A DNA stretch of 64,000 nt from Palsa-744 sp963734815 (GTDB lineage: Bacteria; Actinomycetota; Thermoleophilia; Solirubrobacterales; Solirubrobacteraceae), in the NCBI GenBank assembly GCA_963734815.1, contig CAVTIH010000001.1, forward strand, positions 930,001-994,000, read 5' to 3'. The notes beneath the pieces were generated by a model, which saw only the letters and a list, made by a program, of their open reading frames with translations, ran no database searches and was not told the DNA's origin. The position numbers and the translations under genes are program-made. Positions 42,589 to 51,551 of this stretch are shown here, in pieces; the first letter of the stretch is position 1, and each line of letters opens with the position of its first letter.

Positions 42589-43992
42589 ATGTCGGAGATG
42601 GACCAGGCCGCGCGCGTCTCCCAGCCCAGCCTGCCACCAGGCACGCGACTGCCGCGCCTCGCGCAGTCGGCTCTGTGGGCGGTCTACCCGGGGGCCCTCT
42701 CGCGTTACTGCAAGCGGCGCTACGGCCCCACCTTCACGCTGCGCCCGCTGGGCATCGGCGACGTCGTGGTGCTTACACAGCCAGAGGCGATCCGGGAGGT
42801 GTTCACCGGCGATCGCGAGGTGCTCCGCGCAGGCGAGGCCAACGCGGTGATGGGCCCGATCGTGGGCAAGCACTCGCTGCTGACGCTCGACGGCGAGCGC
42901 CACATCCGCCACCGGCGGCTGGTGAGTGCCCCGTTCCACGGCGAGGCGGTGCGCACTTACGGCGAGCGGGTCGCGGAGATCACGGCGGCCGAGGTCGATC
43001 GCTGGCCGGTGGGCAAGGAGTTCCCGATCCGCCCGCGCATGCAGGCGATCACGTTGGAGGTGATCTTGCGCACCGTGGTCGGCGTCAGCGACGAGCGGCG
43101 CTTGGAGCGCCTACGGACGCTGCTGCGCAAGATCACACAGGTGGGCGTCGTGGAGATGTGGATCGTGTGGGCCTACCCTCACCTGATCGACCACCCGGTG
43201 GTGAAACGCTTCTCCACCCTGCGGCTGCTGCCCGAGGTGGACAGGCTGCTGTATGAGGAGATCGCCGCCCACCGCGTTGCTCCCGAGGGCCGTGAAGACG
43301 TGCTGACGCTACTGCTGGCGGCGCGCGACGAGCAGGGGGAGGGCCTCAGCGACGAAGAGCTGCGCGACCACCTGATCACGCTGCTGGTCGCCGGCCACGA
43401 GACGACGACGACCGCCCTGGCGTGGTGCTTCGAGCGGCTGCTGCGCCACCCGGCCGCCCACCTGCGCCTGCAGCGCGAGCTGGACGAGGGCTCCGAGGAG
43501 CGCTACTTGGACGCGGTGCTCAACGAGACTCTGCGCGTGCGCCCGGTGATCGACGCGGTGTGGCGCAAGCTTTCCGCGCCTGTGGAGGTCGCCGGCTGGC
43601 TGCTGCCGGCGGGGGCGACGGTGATGCCCTCGATCGACATCGTGCAGCACTCCGACGCGTTCGCGGACGCCGCTGCGTTCCGGCCCGAGCGCTTCCTGGA
43701 GGGGAGTCCGCCGCAGTACACGTTCATCCCCTTCGGCGGCGGCGCGCGCCGCTGCGTAGGCGCCAGCTTCGCGATGATGGAGATGCGCGCGATCATGCGC
43801 ACGGTGCTGGAGCGTGTATCGCTGCGGGCCCCGAGTGCCCGCAGCGAGCGGGTGAAGGTCCACCACATCACGCTGGTGCCCGCGCGGGGCGGGCGCGTGG
43901 TCGTCACTGGCCGGCGCGCGGCTCAGCGGCGCACTGTGGCCGAGGTCGCGAGCGTCTGGCCGGCCACGTTGAGCGCAGCGACGGCGAAGTAG
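42589..43992 (+). CDS. Cytochrome P450
   Basis: This 467-residue monooxygenase has the I-helix LLVAGHETTTTAL, the ExxR motif in NETLRVRP and the heme loop FGGGARRCVGASFA with its Cys ligand. No membrane anchor is evident. Starts at TTG 42577, ATG 42589 and ATG 42598 are all possible; I chose 42589. Redox partners are not nearby. The last 70 bases overlap the 3' end of the arylsulfotransferase gene, encoding an unconserved tail. The upstream gap holds three hairpin repeats. Confidence 0.93.
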   Translation: MSEMDQAARVSQPSLPPGTRLPRLAQSALWAVYPGALSRYCKRRYGPTFTLRPLGIGDVVVLTQPEAIREVFTGDREVLRAGEANAVMGPIVGKHSLLTLDGERHIRHRRLVSAPFHGEAVRTYGERVAEITAAEVDRWPVGKEFPIRPRMQAITLEVILRTVVGVSDERRLERLRTLLRKITQVGVVEMWIVWAYPHLIDHPVVKRFSTLRLLPEVDRLLYEEIAAHRVAPEGREDVLTLLLAARDEQGEGLSDEELRDHLITLLVAGHETTTTALAWCFERLLRHPAAHLRLQRELDEGSEERYLDAVLNETLRVRPVIDAVWRKLSAPVEVAGWLLPAGATVMPSIDIVQHSDAFADAAAFRPERFLEGSPPQYTFIPFGGGARRCVGASFAMMEMRAIMRTVLERVSLRAPSARSERVKVHHITLVPARGGRVVVTGRRAAQRRTVAEVASVWPATLSAATAK

Positions 43993-45725
43993 GGCTGTGC
44001 GCTGTTCACCTCGATGGCCGTCTCAAACCCCGAGCTGGGCGCTGTCGCGACCGCTGAGAGCTGGGTCGGGCTGGGCCCGGAGAGCAGCTGCCAGGCGCTC
44101 ACGCCGGTGGCGCCGTTCCAGCTGGCGTAGGCGGTGAGCGCTTCCGCGCCGGTGCTCCGCAGCGCGAGCGCCGGGGGAGCGGCTGGGGTGCCGGTCCACG
44201 GGTAGGTGTACGCGCGGTAGGACGCGCCCGGGGCGGCGATCAGGGCGTCGAACACCAGCTTGCCGGCGGGGTTGAATTCGCTCATGTAGGGCTGGGCGCC
44301 CCAGCCGACGAACGAGTCCCCGTCCGGCAGCAGTTGCTCGTCGCCCTGGCTGTTGGCCAGCAGTGCCGGCGTGTGCACCGCCTCGGAGATCAGCTGCACC
44401 GTGCGGTCGCTCCAGTCGATCCGCTCGTGGACGATGCGCGTCTGTTGATGCTCCTGCGGGGAGTCGCCGTTGTCGAACAGCGTCAGGGTGTGGTCGGGCT
44501 GCCAGCTGATGTCATGCTGCCATGCGGTCGTCGTGCCGGGCGCCATCTTGAAGCTCGAATAGCGCCCGCCGAGCCGCCACAGTACCTGGCCGGTACTGTG
44601 GTCGATCTCGTACCCCGCCCACGTGTTGCGCGCCGAGATCAGGAAGTTGCCGTCGCCCCACGGGTCGAGCGAGATCGAGTTGACGTGGAAGTAGTCCCAC
44701 GGGGTCCCGGGGGAGGCGGGGCGCGGCCAGTAGGAGTCCTGGAACGCGACGTGCCCGTAGGCGTGCCACTCGAACATCACCAGCCCGGTCTTGATGTCGA
44801 CCTCCTGCACGATTGCGTCCTGCAGCGCGCCCCGCGTGGCGCCTCCGACGGAGGAGAGGTTGGCCTCGACGATCGAGTAGGCGGTGATGAAGGCGGCGCC
44901 CGACGGTGTGATCTGGATGTCGTGGAGGTCGGCCTGGTAGCCGTTTCCGGCATTCACCGCGGCGATCGGCCGGTAGTTCTCGCCGTAGATCTCGTCGGTG
45001 CCGAAGCCGACGCCGAGCCCGATGTAGCCCTGCCACCACACCAGCGCCGGTGCGCCGCCGTAGCGCTCGACCTGGAGGTCCATCGCTGCTTTGCCGGCGG
45101 GGATCGGCTTGAACCACACCAGCTGCCCGGTGCGGTTGAAGATCATCGGGCCACTCTGCGGATAGCTGCCGTTGGCGGCGATGAACACATCGTCCGGGGA
45201 GGCGGATGGGGTGTCGGTGATGACAGACACCGTCGGCGGCTTCAGATTGGGTTGGGAGACGAAGCTCTGCACCATCCCCGGCTTCGCCGGCGGTGCCGTG
45301 GTGGACATCGGCGTGAAGTGGTAATGCGCGAGCCGCGCGATCGTGAAGCTGCTGCCGACGCGCTGTTGGTGTCCGGCGGGGCCGACCAGCGCACTCACGC
45401 GGACGCTCTCGCCTTCGCTGAACCCCCGGTCGAGGATGAAGCTCGCTCCGGGCGCGCTGTCGTAGTCGCGCAGCTGCCCGCGGTGGAAGCCGGTGCGCGA
45501 GCCCACCACCGAGATCTGGTGGATCTGGCCGGGGGGAGCTCCGAGGAAGCTGATCTGGGTGTGCGGGGATGCGTCCGGAGTCCCGGGAAGGGGCGAGATC
45601 GTCACTGCGTGGGCGCTCGGCGCGATCACGCAGCCGGCCAGCAGCGCGCCGAGCGCGCCGCTCCACTTGCGCAAGCGTCGACTGGGCGCCCGCGTGGATG
45701 CCCGACCCGATGGACCCGTTCCCAC
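43923..45725 (-). CDS. Secreted arylsulfotransferase (ASST) family protein
   Basis: The protein has about 600 residues with a signal peptide (basic SRRLRK, then ALGALLAGCVIAPSAHA). It has the ASST-type propeller signatures NGYQADLHDIQITPSG, WDYFHVNSISLDPWGDGNFL, GQVLWRLGG and TTAWQHDISWQPDHTLTLFD. Known ASSTs move sulfate between phenols, but many actinobacterial members are untested. Near the C-terminus a fibronectin-like segment follows. The start is uncertain: GTG 45725 is used; no ribosome site was seen. It is divergent from the second crotonase gene. Confidence 0.84.
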   Translation of the reverse strand: MGTGPSGRASTRAPSRRLRKWSGALGALLAGCVIAPSAHAVTISPLPGTPDASPHTQISFLGAPPGQIHQISVVGSRTGFHRGQLRDYDSAPGASFILDRGFSEGESVRVSALVGPAGHQQRVGSSFTIARLAHYHFTPMSTTAPPAKPGMVQSFVSQPNLKPPTVSVITDTPSASPDDVFIAANGSYPQSGPMIFNRTGQLVWFKPIPAGKAAMDLQVERYGGAPALVWWQGYIGLGVGFGTDEIYGENYRPIAAVNAGNGYQADLHDIQITPSGAAFITAYSIVEANLSSVGGATRGALQDAIVQEVDIKTGLVMFEWHAYGHVAFQDSYWPRPASPGTPWDYFHVNSISLDPWGDGNFLISARNTWAGYEIDHSTGQVLWRLGGRYSSFKMAPGTTTAWQHDISWQPDHTLTLFDNGDSPQEHQQTRIVHERIDWSDRTVQLISEAVHTPALLANSQGDEQLLPDGDSFVGWGAQPYMSEFNPAGKLVFDALIAAPGASYRAYTYPWTGTPAAPPALALRSTGAEALTAYASWNGATGVSAWQLLSGPSPTQLSAVATAPSSGFETAIEVNSAQPYFAVAALNVAGQTLATSATVRR

Positions 45726-45779
45726 AGCTGCCAACGATACGCTGTGCGACCCCGGAAGCGAACGAGTAGGAGGAGCGCC

Positions 45780-46631
45780 ATGGAGTTCGAGACCATCGGC
45801 TACGAGGTGGTAGAGGGCGTGCTGACGATCACGCTCAACCGGCCCGATCGCCTGAACGCGTTCACCGAAGCGATGGGCGCCGAGCTGATCGAGGCGTTCG
45901 AGCGCGCCGACCGCGACGATGAGGTCCGCGTCGTCATCGTCACCGGGGCGGGTCGCGGCTTCTGCGCCGGCATGGACCTTGGTGAGGGCGGCTCCACCTT
46001 CGACTACGGCGAGCGCCCAGAGGGCGAGATCCCCCGCGACGGCGGCGGCCGCGTGGTGCTGCGGATCTTCGAGATGACCAAGCCGATGATCGCGGCGATC
46101 AACGGCCCCGCCGTGGGGGTGGGGATCACAATGACGCTGCCGATGGACATCCGTCTGGCGGCCGAGGGGGCGCGCATCGGTTTCGTGTTCACGCGCCGGG
46201 GGATCGTGCCGGAGGCCTGCTCCAGCTGGTTCCTGCCACGTATCACGGGGATCAGCCAGGCGATGGAGTGGGTCGCCAGCGGACGGGTGTTCACCGCGCA
46301 GGAGGCGCTCGCCGGCGGTCTGGTGCGCAGCGTGCACCCGGAGGGCGAGCTGCTCGGCGTGGCACGCGAGCTGGCGCGGGAGATCGCCGAGAACACCGCG
46401 CCGGTGTCGGTGGCACTCGCGCGGCGGCTGCTGTGGAGCGGGCTGGGCGCCGCCCATCCGATGGAGGCCCACCGCGCCGACTCGCGCGCGATGTTCGCCC
46501 GCGGCCGCTCCGCCGACGCGCGCGAGGGGATCACCTCGTTCATGGAGAAGCGCCCGCCGCAGTTCCCCGATCGGGTGAGCGACGGCCTGCCCGAGCTGTT
46601 CCCCGGGCGCGAGCAGCTGCCGTTCGCATGA
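45780..46631 (+). CDS. Crotonase-family protein (PaaG-like), altered catalytic site
   Basis: This 283-residue enoyl-CoA hydratase/isomerase-type protein has GRGFCAGMDLGEGG. Compared with hydratases, the first catalytic Glu position falls in AVGVGITMTLPMD and reads Thr/Met. The second Glu seems shifted to GIVPEACSSW. This pattern belongs to a crotonase subgroup of unclear reaction, so hydration should not be assumed. TAGGAGG lies just upstream of the ATG. It overlaps the epimerase gene by four bases (ATGA). Confidence 0.88.
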   Translation: MEFETIGYEVVEGVLTITLNRPDRLNAFTEAMGAELIEAFERADRDDEVRVVIVTGAGRGFCAGMDLGEGGSTFDYGERPEGEIPRDGGGRVVLRIFEMTKPMIAAINGPAVGVGITMTLPMDIRLAAEGARIGFVFTRRGIVPEACSSWFLPRITGISQAMEWVASGRVFTAQEALAGGLVRSVHPEGELLGVARELAREIAENTAPVSVALARRLLWSGLGAAHPMEAHRADSRAMFARGRSADAREGITSFMEKRPPQFPDRVSDGLPELFPGREQLPFA

Positions 46632-47644
46632 GCGGGGTCGGGTCAACGGCAGTGACGCTGCGCGACGAGCAGGCGCAGCTGGAGGCCGTGTTCCTGCCGG
46701 GCGCGGGGATGCTGTGCAGCTCGCTGCGCCACCGTGGCGAGGAGCTGCTGGCGCAGAACCGCGGCGTGGAGGCGTACGTCGAGCGCGGCAAGACGATGGG
46801 CATTCCGCTGCTCTACCCGTGGGCCAACCGGCTGGCGGCGTTCGACTACACGGTTGCCGGGCACAGCGTTGCGGTGCCACACGACACCACGCGCGTGGCG
46901 CTCGACAACCGCGGTCTGCCGATCCACGGGGTGATCGGCGGGCGGATGGCGTGGGAGCCGACCGGTGCACCCGGCCGCCCTGAGGCTCAGACGCTCACGG
47001 CGCTGCTGAGCTGGAGCGAGTCGCGCGGCGAGCTGTTCGAGGTTTTCCCGTTCCGCCACGACCTGCGCTACGAGGCGCGTCTGGAGAGCGGACGCCTGGA
47101 GATCGCCGTGACGGTCCACGCGTGTGGGCAGGACACGGTGCCGGTTGCGTTCGGCTTTCACCCCTACCTCTCGCTGCCAGGCTCTCCCCGCGAGCGCTGG
47201 CGGGTGGAGCTGCCGGCGATGCGCACCCTCCAGCTCGACGAGCACCAGATCCCCGTCGGCCCCGGCGAGAAGCTGCCCAGCCAGGCCTTCGAGCTGGCCG
47301 AGCGGGAATTCGACGATGGCTTTGACGCGGTGCCCGCGCATTCCCTCTTCGTCGTCGAGGCCGCGGGTCGGCGGCTCGAGCTCGAGCTGCTCGAGGGCTA
47401 CCCCTGCGCGCAGGTCTACGCTCCGCGCCCCGGCGAGTTCATCTGCTTCGAGCCGATGACCGCACCCGCCAACGCGCTGCGCAGCGGCGATCACCTGCGC
47501 CTGCTCGCTCCCGGTGAGAGCTGCCGCGCCCGGTTTGCGGTCAGGCTGAAGCTGCCCGTCGTCTCCGGCGCGAGCGCTGCTGGCGGGTCGCGGAGCCGGC
47601 TGGCCGGCCCGAGTGCTCGTGGTTGCCACCGAGTCCGTGAGTGA
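46628..47644 (+). CDS. Aldose 1-epimerase family protein
   Basis: This protein of about 338 residues has a galactose-mutarotase fold: GIPLLYPWANRL, GLPIHGVIGG with the conserved His, VAFGFHPYLSLPG with the second His, and a late Glu in FICFEPMTAP. It interconverts sugar anomers or a related hexose derivative. It is translationally coupled to the crotonase gene. The last 104 bases run antisense to the helicase C-terminus and give an unconserved Ser/Arg tail. Confidence 0.9.
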   Translation: MSGVGSTAVTLRDEQAQLEAVFLPGAGMLCSSLRHRGEELLAQNRGVEAYVERGKTMGIPLLYPWANRLAAFDYTVAGHSVAVPHDTTRVALDNRGLPIHGVIGGRMAWEPTGAPGRPEAQTLTALLSWSESRGELFEVFPFRHDLRYEARLESGRLEIAVTVHACGQDTVPVAFGFHPYLSLPGSPRERWRVELPAMRTLQLDEHQIPVGPGEKLPSQAFELAEREFDDGFDAVPAHSLFVVEAAGRRLELELLEGYPCAQVYAPRPGEFICFEPMTAPANALRSGDHLRLLAPGESCRARFAVRLKLPVVSGASAAGGSRSRLAGPSARGCHRVRE

Positions 47645-48737
47645 GACCGAGCCGGCTGGCGAGCTCGCGCATCTCGTGCTGCTCGCCCGCGCCGACGAGT
47701 GTGATGCCGACGCCCTGGCGCCCGGCGCGCCCGGTGCGCCCGATCCGATGGACGTAGGTGTCGTGATCGTCCGGCGGGTCGAAGTTGATCACGTGTGAGA
47801 TGCCGTTGACGTCGATGCCCCGGGCGGCGACGTCGGTGGCTACCAGCGTGTCGACCCGGCCCGACCTGAAGCTGGCGAGTGCCCGCTCGCGCTGACCCTG
47901 GGACTTGTTGCCGTGGATCGCGAGCGCCTCCACGCCACTGTCGCCGAGCCGTTTGACGAGCCGGTCGGCGCCTCGCTTGGTTCGGACGAACACCAGCGCG
48001 CGGTCGCGCTCACGGCCGAGCTCGTCCACGAGCGTCTGCAGGCGGGCGTTCTCGCGGATTGCGACGAAACGGTGCTCGATGTCGGCTGTCTCGTAGTGGC
48101 CCGGTTCGCCCTGCTCGTGGGTGATCGGCCGCTTCGTATAGCGCGCCGCGACGCGGCCCGCGATGCCGTCGAGGGTTGCCGAGAAGAACAGCGTCTGGCG
48201 CTCGGCCGGGCAGGCGGCCACGATGCGATCGATCGCCGGGCGGAAGCCCATGTCGAGCATCCGGTCGGCCTCGTCGAGCACGAGGATCCGGATCGCCGCG
48301 AGCGTGAAGGCGCGGCGCTGCAGCAGGTCCTCCAGGCGACCGGGCGTGGCGACCAGGATGTGGGACTTCGCGGCCAGAGCCGCCTGCTTGGCGAGGCCCA
48401 CCCCACCGTAAACGGCCGTGATACGCAGGTTGCGCGCACGGACGATGTCTCCGAGCTCCTCGACGATCTGGCTGGCGAGCTCGCGGGTGGGCGCCAGTAC
48501 GAGGGCGACGGGGCGGGACGGCACATTTTCATCGGCTTGGATGCGCTCGGCGAGCGGCACCCCAAAGGCGAGCGTCTTGCCCGAGCCGGTGGGCGACTTG
48601 ACGAGCACGTCGCGCCCGGCGAGGACATCGGCGAGCACCAGTCGCTGTACGGGAAATGGCTCGTGGATGCCACGGCGCGCGAGCGCGGCGGTGACCGTGG
48701 TTGAGACGCCGAGATCGGCGAATGACTGCTGGGACAT
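47541..48737 (-). CDS. DEAD-box ATP-dependent RNA helicase
   Basis: This 398-residue helicase shows the motifs in order: Q-motif region PFPVQRLV, I SPTGSGKT, Ia PTRELA, Ib TPGRL, II LDEADRMLDMGF, III FSATL, IV VFVRTK, V ATDVAARGID and VI HRIGRTGR. The basic tail (RQQRSRRRRRAASA) probably binds RNA. It resembles the RhlE type. AAGGAG precedes the ATG. The 228-bp leader region upstream could hold cold or autoregulatory control, but I see no firm element. Confidence 0.95.
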   Translation of the reverse strand: MSQQSFADLGVSTTVTAALARRGIHEPFPVQRLVLADVLAGRDVLVKSPTGSGKTLAFGVPLAERIQADENVPSRPVALVLAPTRELASQIVEELGDIVRARNLRITAVYGGVGLAKQAALAAKSHILVATPGRLEDLLQRRAFTLAAIRILVLDEADRMLDMGFRPAIDRIVAACPAERQTLFFSATLDGIAGRVAARYTKRPITHEQGEPGHYETADIEHRFVAIRENARLQTLVDELGRERDRALVFVRTKRGADRLVKRLGDSGVEALAIHGNKSQGQRERALASFRSGRVDTLVATDVAARGIDVNGISHVINFDPPDDHDTYVHRIGRTGRAGRQGVGITLVGAGEQHEMRELASRLGLTHGLGGNHEHSGRPAGSATRQQRSRRRRRAASA

Positions 48738-49004
48738 TAATAGCTCCTTGGCGGCGCTTGTGCCGCGTACGGTTCGGAGGCTGTGGCCTACCCGAACCGC
48801 ACTCCTCAGCGGGACTCAAGCGAGCTGCCTCGCGGCCAAAAGGCTCGGCCGCTGCGGCCAAGCTAGCAGAAGCGGGTCGCAGGGCCGGGCGCTGCAGCCG
48901 GCGGCCCACCCCCAGCCGCCGGAATGTGCGGATGGTTGCGCTAACCTGTAAATGCAGATTCACACTTGCTGACGCTAGTGGGAAGCCAGGTCGTACAGGC
49001 TATT

Positions 49005-49009
49005 AGGAG
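49005..49009 (+). promoter_or_regulatory. Shine-Dalgarno deciding a GTG start
   Basis: AGGAG lies seven bases before GTG 49017. It supports that start over the TTG at 48966. Confidence 0.8.
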
Positions 49010-49016
49010 CGATCAC

Positions 49017-49193
49017 GTGCCAGGTCCCCAACAGATTCGCCAACAGGAAAAGCACGACGAAAAGCTCGAGGACATTCGCGAGCAGGTCGCTCAGGGCAAG
49101 CTTGTGATCAGGCAGATGACCGCGGACGAGCGCAAGCGCTATCCGCCGCGCGAGGCGGGCAGCCGCCCGCGCACCGGCTCCAAGCGGCGCTGA
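49017..49193 (+). CDS. Small hypothetical protein, 58 aa
   Basis: The protein begins VPGPQQIRQQEKHDEKLE and is rich in charged residues, with a predicted helix (EDIREQVAQGKLVIRQMTADER) and a basic end. I do not recognise it. The stop overlaps the next ATG by one base (TGATG), so the two are co-translated. Confidence 0.6.
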   Translation: MPGPQQIRQQEKHDEKLEDIREQVAQGKLVIRQMTADERKRYPPREAGSRPRTGSKRR

Positions 49194-49519
49194 TGGCCAG
49201 CTTTTTCCTGCCATCGTCGCCGCTGGACGAAGCCGCTGCCGAGCGCGACTACAGCTCGTTGCGAGAGCGGGCGGAGGAGTGCACGGGATCCGTCTCGCGC
49301 GACCGCCGCATCCGCCAGATCGAATGCCGGCGCCAGGGGATCGACCACCTTCTGCGCGTGGGTGAGCCCGATGCGATCGACGGCCGGACGGTCTCCGCAA
49401 TTCTCCAGCTCGGCCGCGACACCTACACCGTGCACCACGTGCCGAGCAAGCCCGACCAGTCCACGGTGCCGACGGTGCTGCAGCGGGGCGAGGTCTACTC
49501 GGTCGCTGACTTCGATTGA
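49193..49519 (+). CDS. Small hypothetical protein, 108 aa
   Basis: This protein has a helical N-terminal half (DEAAAERDYSSLRERAEECTG, then RRIRQIECRRQGIDHLLRVG) and a beta C-terminal half (TVSAILQLGRDTYTVHHVPSK). No family is recognised. It is coupled to the 58-residue gene upstream. The 3' end overlaps the convergent PH-domain gene by 25 bases. Confidence 0.6.
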   Translation: MASFFLPSSPLDEAAAERDYSSLRERAEECTGSVSRDRRIRQIECRRQGIDHLLRVGEPDAIDGRTVSAILQLGRDTYTVHHVPSKPDQSTVPTVLQRGEVYSVADFD

Positions 49520-50922
49520 GCGACCACTCCGCTCAGGCCGGACGGCCGGCCGACTCGGTGGGGATCCTCCAGCTTCCGGGCTCGGCGACACTGCTCGGGA
49601 AGTTCCTCCAGCAGGCGCGCCCCTTCTTCCCGATCCCGGTCGCGCAGGACCGCGTGCACCCGCCGCCCTGCCGTGTCGAGGTGAATGCTCGAGAGGCGCA
49701 GCCGGCGCTGGATGGGGCCCTCCACGAGACGAATGCTCTGCACCTTGGCCAGCGGTACCCAGTCGGTCACTCGCCGTAGCCGACCGCTGGTCGTGACGGC
49801 ATAGCGTTCGTTGGCTCCCCACGACAGGAGTCGGAAGCGCAGCGGGGACTTCCAGCGGGCGCGGGCTGGTGGGGCGAGTCGCTCCTGCGGTAGGCCGGGG
49901 AAGACCCTGGCCACCAGGAAGGCGGCCTGCTGGTGGCTGCCGACGGGGAGCAGAGCCCGAGCGGATTTGGCCTGATTGCGGTCCTGGCGGCCCTTGGACT
50001 TCTGACTGGCGACGTCCACCTCCAACCGGCACCATCCGAATGGTCGCCACGCCAGGGGCTCGATCATGCGGATTGCCTGAATCCGCCCGCGGGGGATCGT
50101 CTCGGCTGAGGTTTCCACCAGGCCCGAACGGAGCCGCACCCCGTCGGCGGCGTCGGCCACCGTGAGGCGGTAGTCGCCGTTGAAGCGCCGGAACAAGCCA
50201 ATCACCAGCGAGATCAGACCCACGACCCCGATGCTGAGCGCCGCTGCCGCGGCGCCCGGCGCGAGGATGGCAAGTGCCGCGAGGGCGACGATCGCCAGCT
50301 CCAGGATCAAGCCGGTGCTGGTTAGCAGGATGGAGGCGAACAGCCGGCCGGGTGGGACGTTCAGGAGCGCCTGCTCCGGCGGCGGCGGCGTCTCCTCGGC
50401 CATGCCGTGGCTCAGGGCCAGCAGACGGGCCCGCAGCGTTTCGGCCTCCGCGTTGGTCAGATATGCGAGGCGGCCGGCTTTGCCGCTGCCGCTGGCCAAC
50501 CGGATCCGCAGCTCGGCCAGGCCGAAGAATCGCGCCAGACCGGGGCGGACGGTGTCGATCGCCTGGATCTGGCTCAGCGGGAAGCGTCCCGAGGTGCGCC
50601 GGATCAGGCCGCTCTCCACCAGCAGCACGCTGCCCTCCAGCCTCCACCTGGTGACCAGCCAGGAGATCAACCCGAGCGCGAAGATCACGATGAGCACGCC
50701 GATGTGGGCAAGATCACCGCCCAGCGATCCATGCTGGCTGCCGCCGCCAGCCGCGGGAATCAACAGAACCACGACGATCGCGATCACGCCTCGCCCGGTC
50801 CTCACCAGTGGTGAGAGGGGATGCAGCCGCTGCCACTCGCCCCCCAGGCCAGCAGCCACGTGCGGGTCCGGCGCGGGGAGCCCACCGGCTGGCGGTGCGG
50901 CAGGCGCGGCTGGCTCGCTCAC
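49495..50922 (-). CDS. Bacterial PH-domain membrane protein (YdbT-like)
   Basis: This 475-residue protein has two membrane pairs (about 45-90 and 190-240) and three bacterial PH (bPH2) modules with motifs such as RRTSGRFPLSQIQAIDTVRPGL, RGRIQAIRMIEPLAWRPFG and LAKVQSIRLVEGPIQRRLRL. Family members of this YdbS/YdbT pair type are of unknown function. GTGA/ATGA-type overlap with the gene at 50919 makes them one operon. It runs into the small-protein gene at the 3' end. Confidence 0.87.
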   Translation of the reverse strand: MSEPAAPAAPPAGGLPAPDPHVAAGLGGEWQRLHPLSPLVRTGRGVIAIVVVLLIPAAGGGSQHGSLGGDLAHIGVLIVIFALGLISWLVTRWRLEGSVLLVESGLIRRTSGRFPLSQIQAIDTVRPGLARFFGLAELRIRLASGSGKAGRLAYLTNAEAETLRARLLALSHGMAEETPPPPEQALLNVPPGRLFASILLTSTGLILELAIVALAALAILAPGAAAAALSIGVVGLISLVIGLFRRFNGDYRLTVADAADGVRLRSGLVETSAETIPRGRIQAIRMIEPLAWRPFGWCRLEVDVASQKSKGRQDRNQAKSARALLPVGSHQQAAFLVARVFPGLPQERLAPPARARWKSPLRFRLLSWGANERYAVTTSGRLRRVTDWVPLAKVQSIRLVEGPIQRRLRLSSIHLDTAGRRVHAVLRDRDREEGARLLEELPEQCRRARKLEDPHRVGRPSGLSGVVAQSKSATE

Positions 50923-51413
50923 AGCCCCATCGCGTGCGACTCGCCCAGGGAGGTCAGCTGGTCGCGCAGGCGAGCGGCCTCCAAAGCGGGCAGCCCCGGG
51001 ATGCGCGCGTCACTGGCGGCCGCGGCGGTGTGCATCTGCACGGTGGCCAAGCCGAACGCCCGCTCGAAGGGGCCGGCGGTGACCTCGACGTACTGCATCC
51101 GCCCATACGGGATGACCGACATCCGCCGGAACATCACACCGCGCCTCACCAGCAGGTCCTCGGCCCGCTCTGCATAGCCCCATGCCCGCACCCGCCGCCC
51201 GGCCACGACGTCGGCGATCGATCCGGCGAGGATCACACACACCACTGCCACCACGGCGGCCGTGGTGGCGCCGACGGCGATCGCGATGCCGGCCGCGAGG
51301 ATCAGCGACACCAGCGTTGTCCCGGCCACCTCGTAACGCCGCAGCACCCGCAGCCGGGGGGAGGGGGCGTTCCAATCCAGCGCGCGCTGGTCTGCATCCT
51401 CGTCGATCTGCAT
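50919..51413 (-). CDS. Bacterial PH-domain membrane protein (YdbS-like)
   Basis: This protein of about 164 residues has two membrane segments (about 30-70) and then one bPH2 module with LLVRRGVMFRRMSVIPYGRMQYVEVTAG-type sequence. Start 51413 is preferred over the in-frame ATG at 51485 because it begins at the conserved region. It overlaps the larger partner by four bases. It is divergent from the ArsR-AHSA1 gene. Confidence 0.85.
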   Translation of the reverse strand: MQIDEDADQRALDWNAPSPRLRVLRRYEVAGTTLVSLILAAGIAIAVGATTAAVVAVVCVILAGSIADVVAGRRVRAWGYAERAEDLLVRRGVMFRRMSVIPYGRMQYVEVTAGPFERAFGLATVQMHTAAAASDARIPGLPALEAARLRDQLTSLGESHAMGL

Positions 51414-51474
51414 CCTCGCGACGATACTGCGCAGGCGAGCTTCGTCCCCCTTGCGCCGTCGAGCTTCGCCCCCC

Positions 51475-51504
51475 TTGACATGCAACCGTCTAGCTGCGTA
51501 TAGT
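51475..51504 (+). promoter_or_regulatory. Sigma70-type promoter of the ArsR-AHSA1 gene
   Basis: TTGACA (51475-51480) and TATAGT (51499-51504) are 18 bases apart, 6/6 and 5/6 matches to the consensus. The predicted start of transcription is about 51511, roughly 41 bases before the ATG. Confidence 0.8.
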
Positions 51505-51529
51505 ATAGGCAGCCTTATGGCTGCATATA
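51504..51529. promoter_or_regulatory. Operator dyad over the promoter
   Basis: GCAGCC (51509-51514) and GGCTGC (51519-51524) around TTAT, flanked by TATA on both sides with one mismatch pair, form a 26-bp dyad spanning the transcription start. It is the expected site for the encoded ArsR-type repressor. Confidence 0.7.
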
Positions 51530-51551
51530 TCTAGCTGAGCGAGGATGGCGA

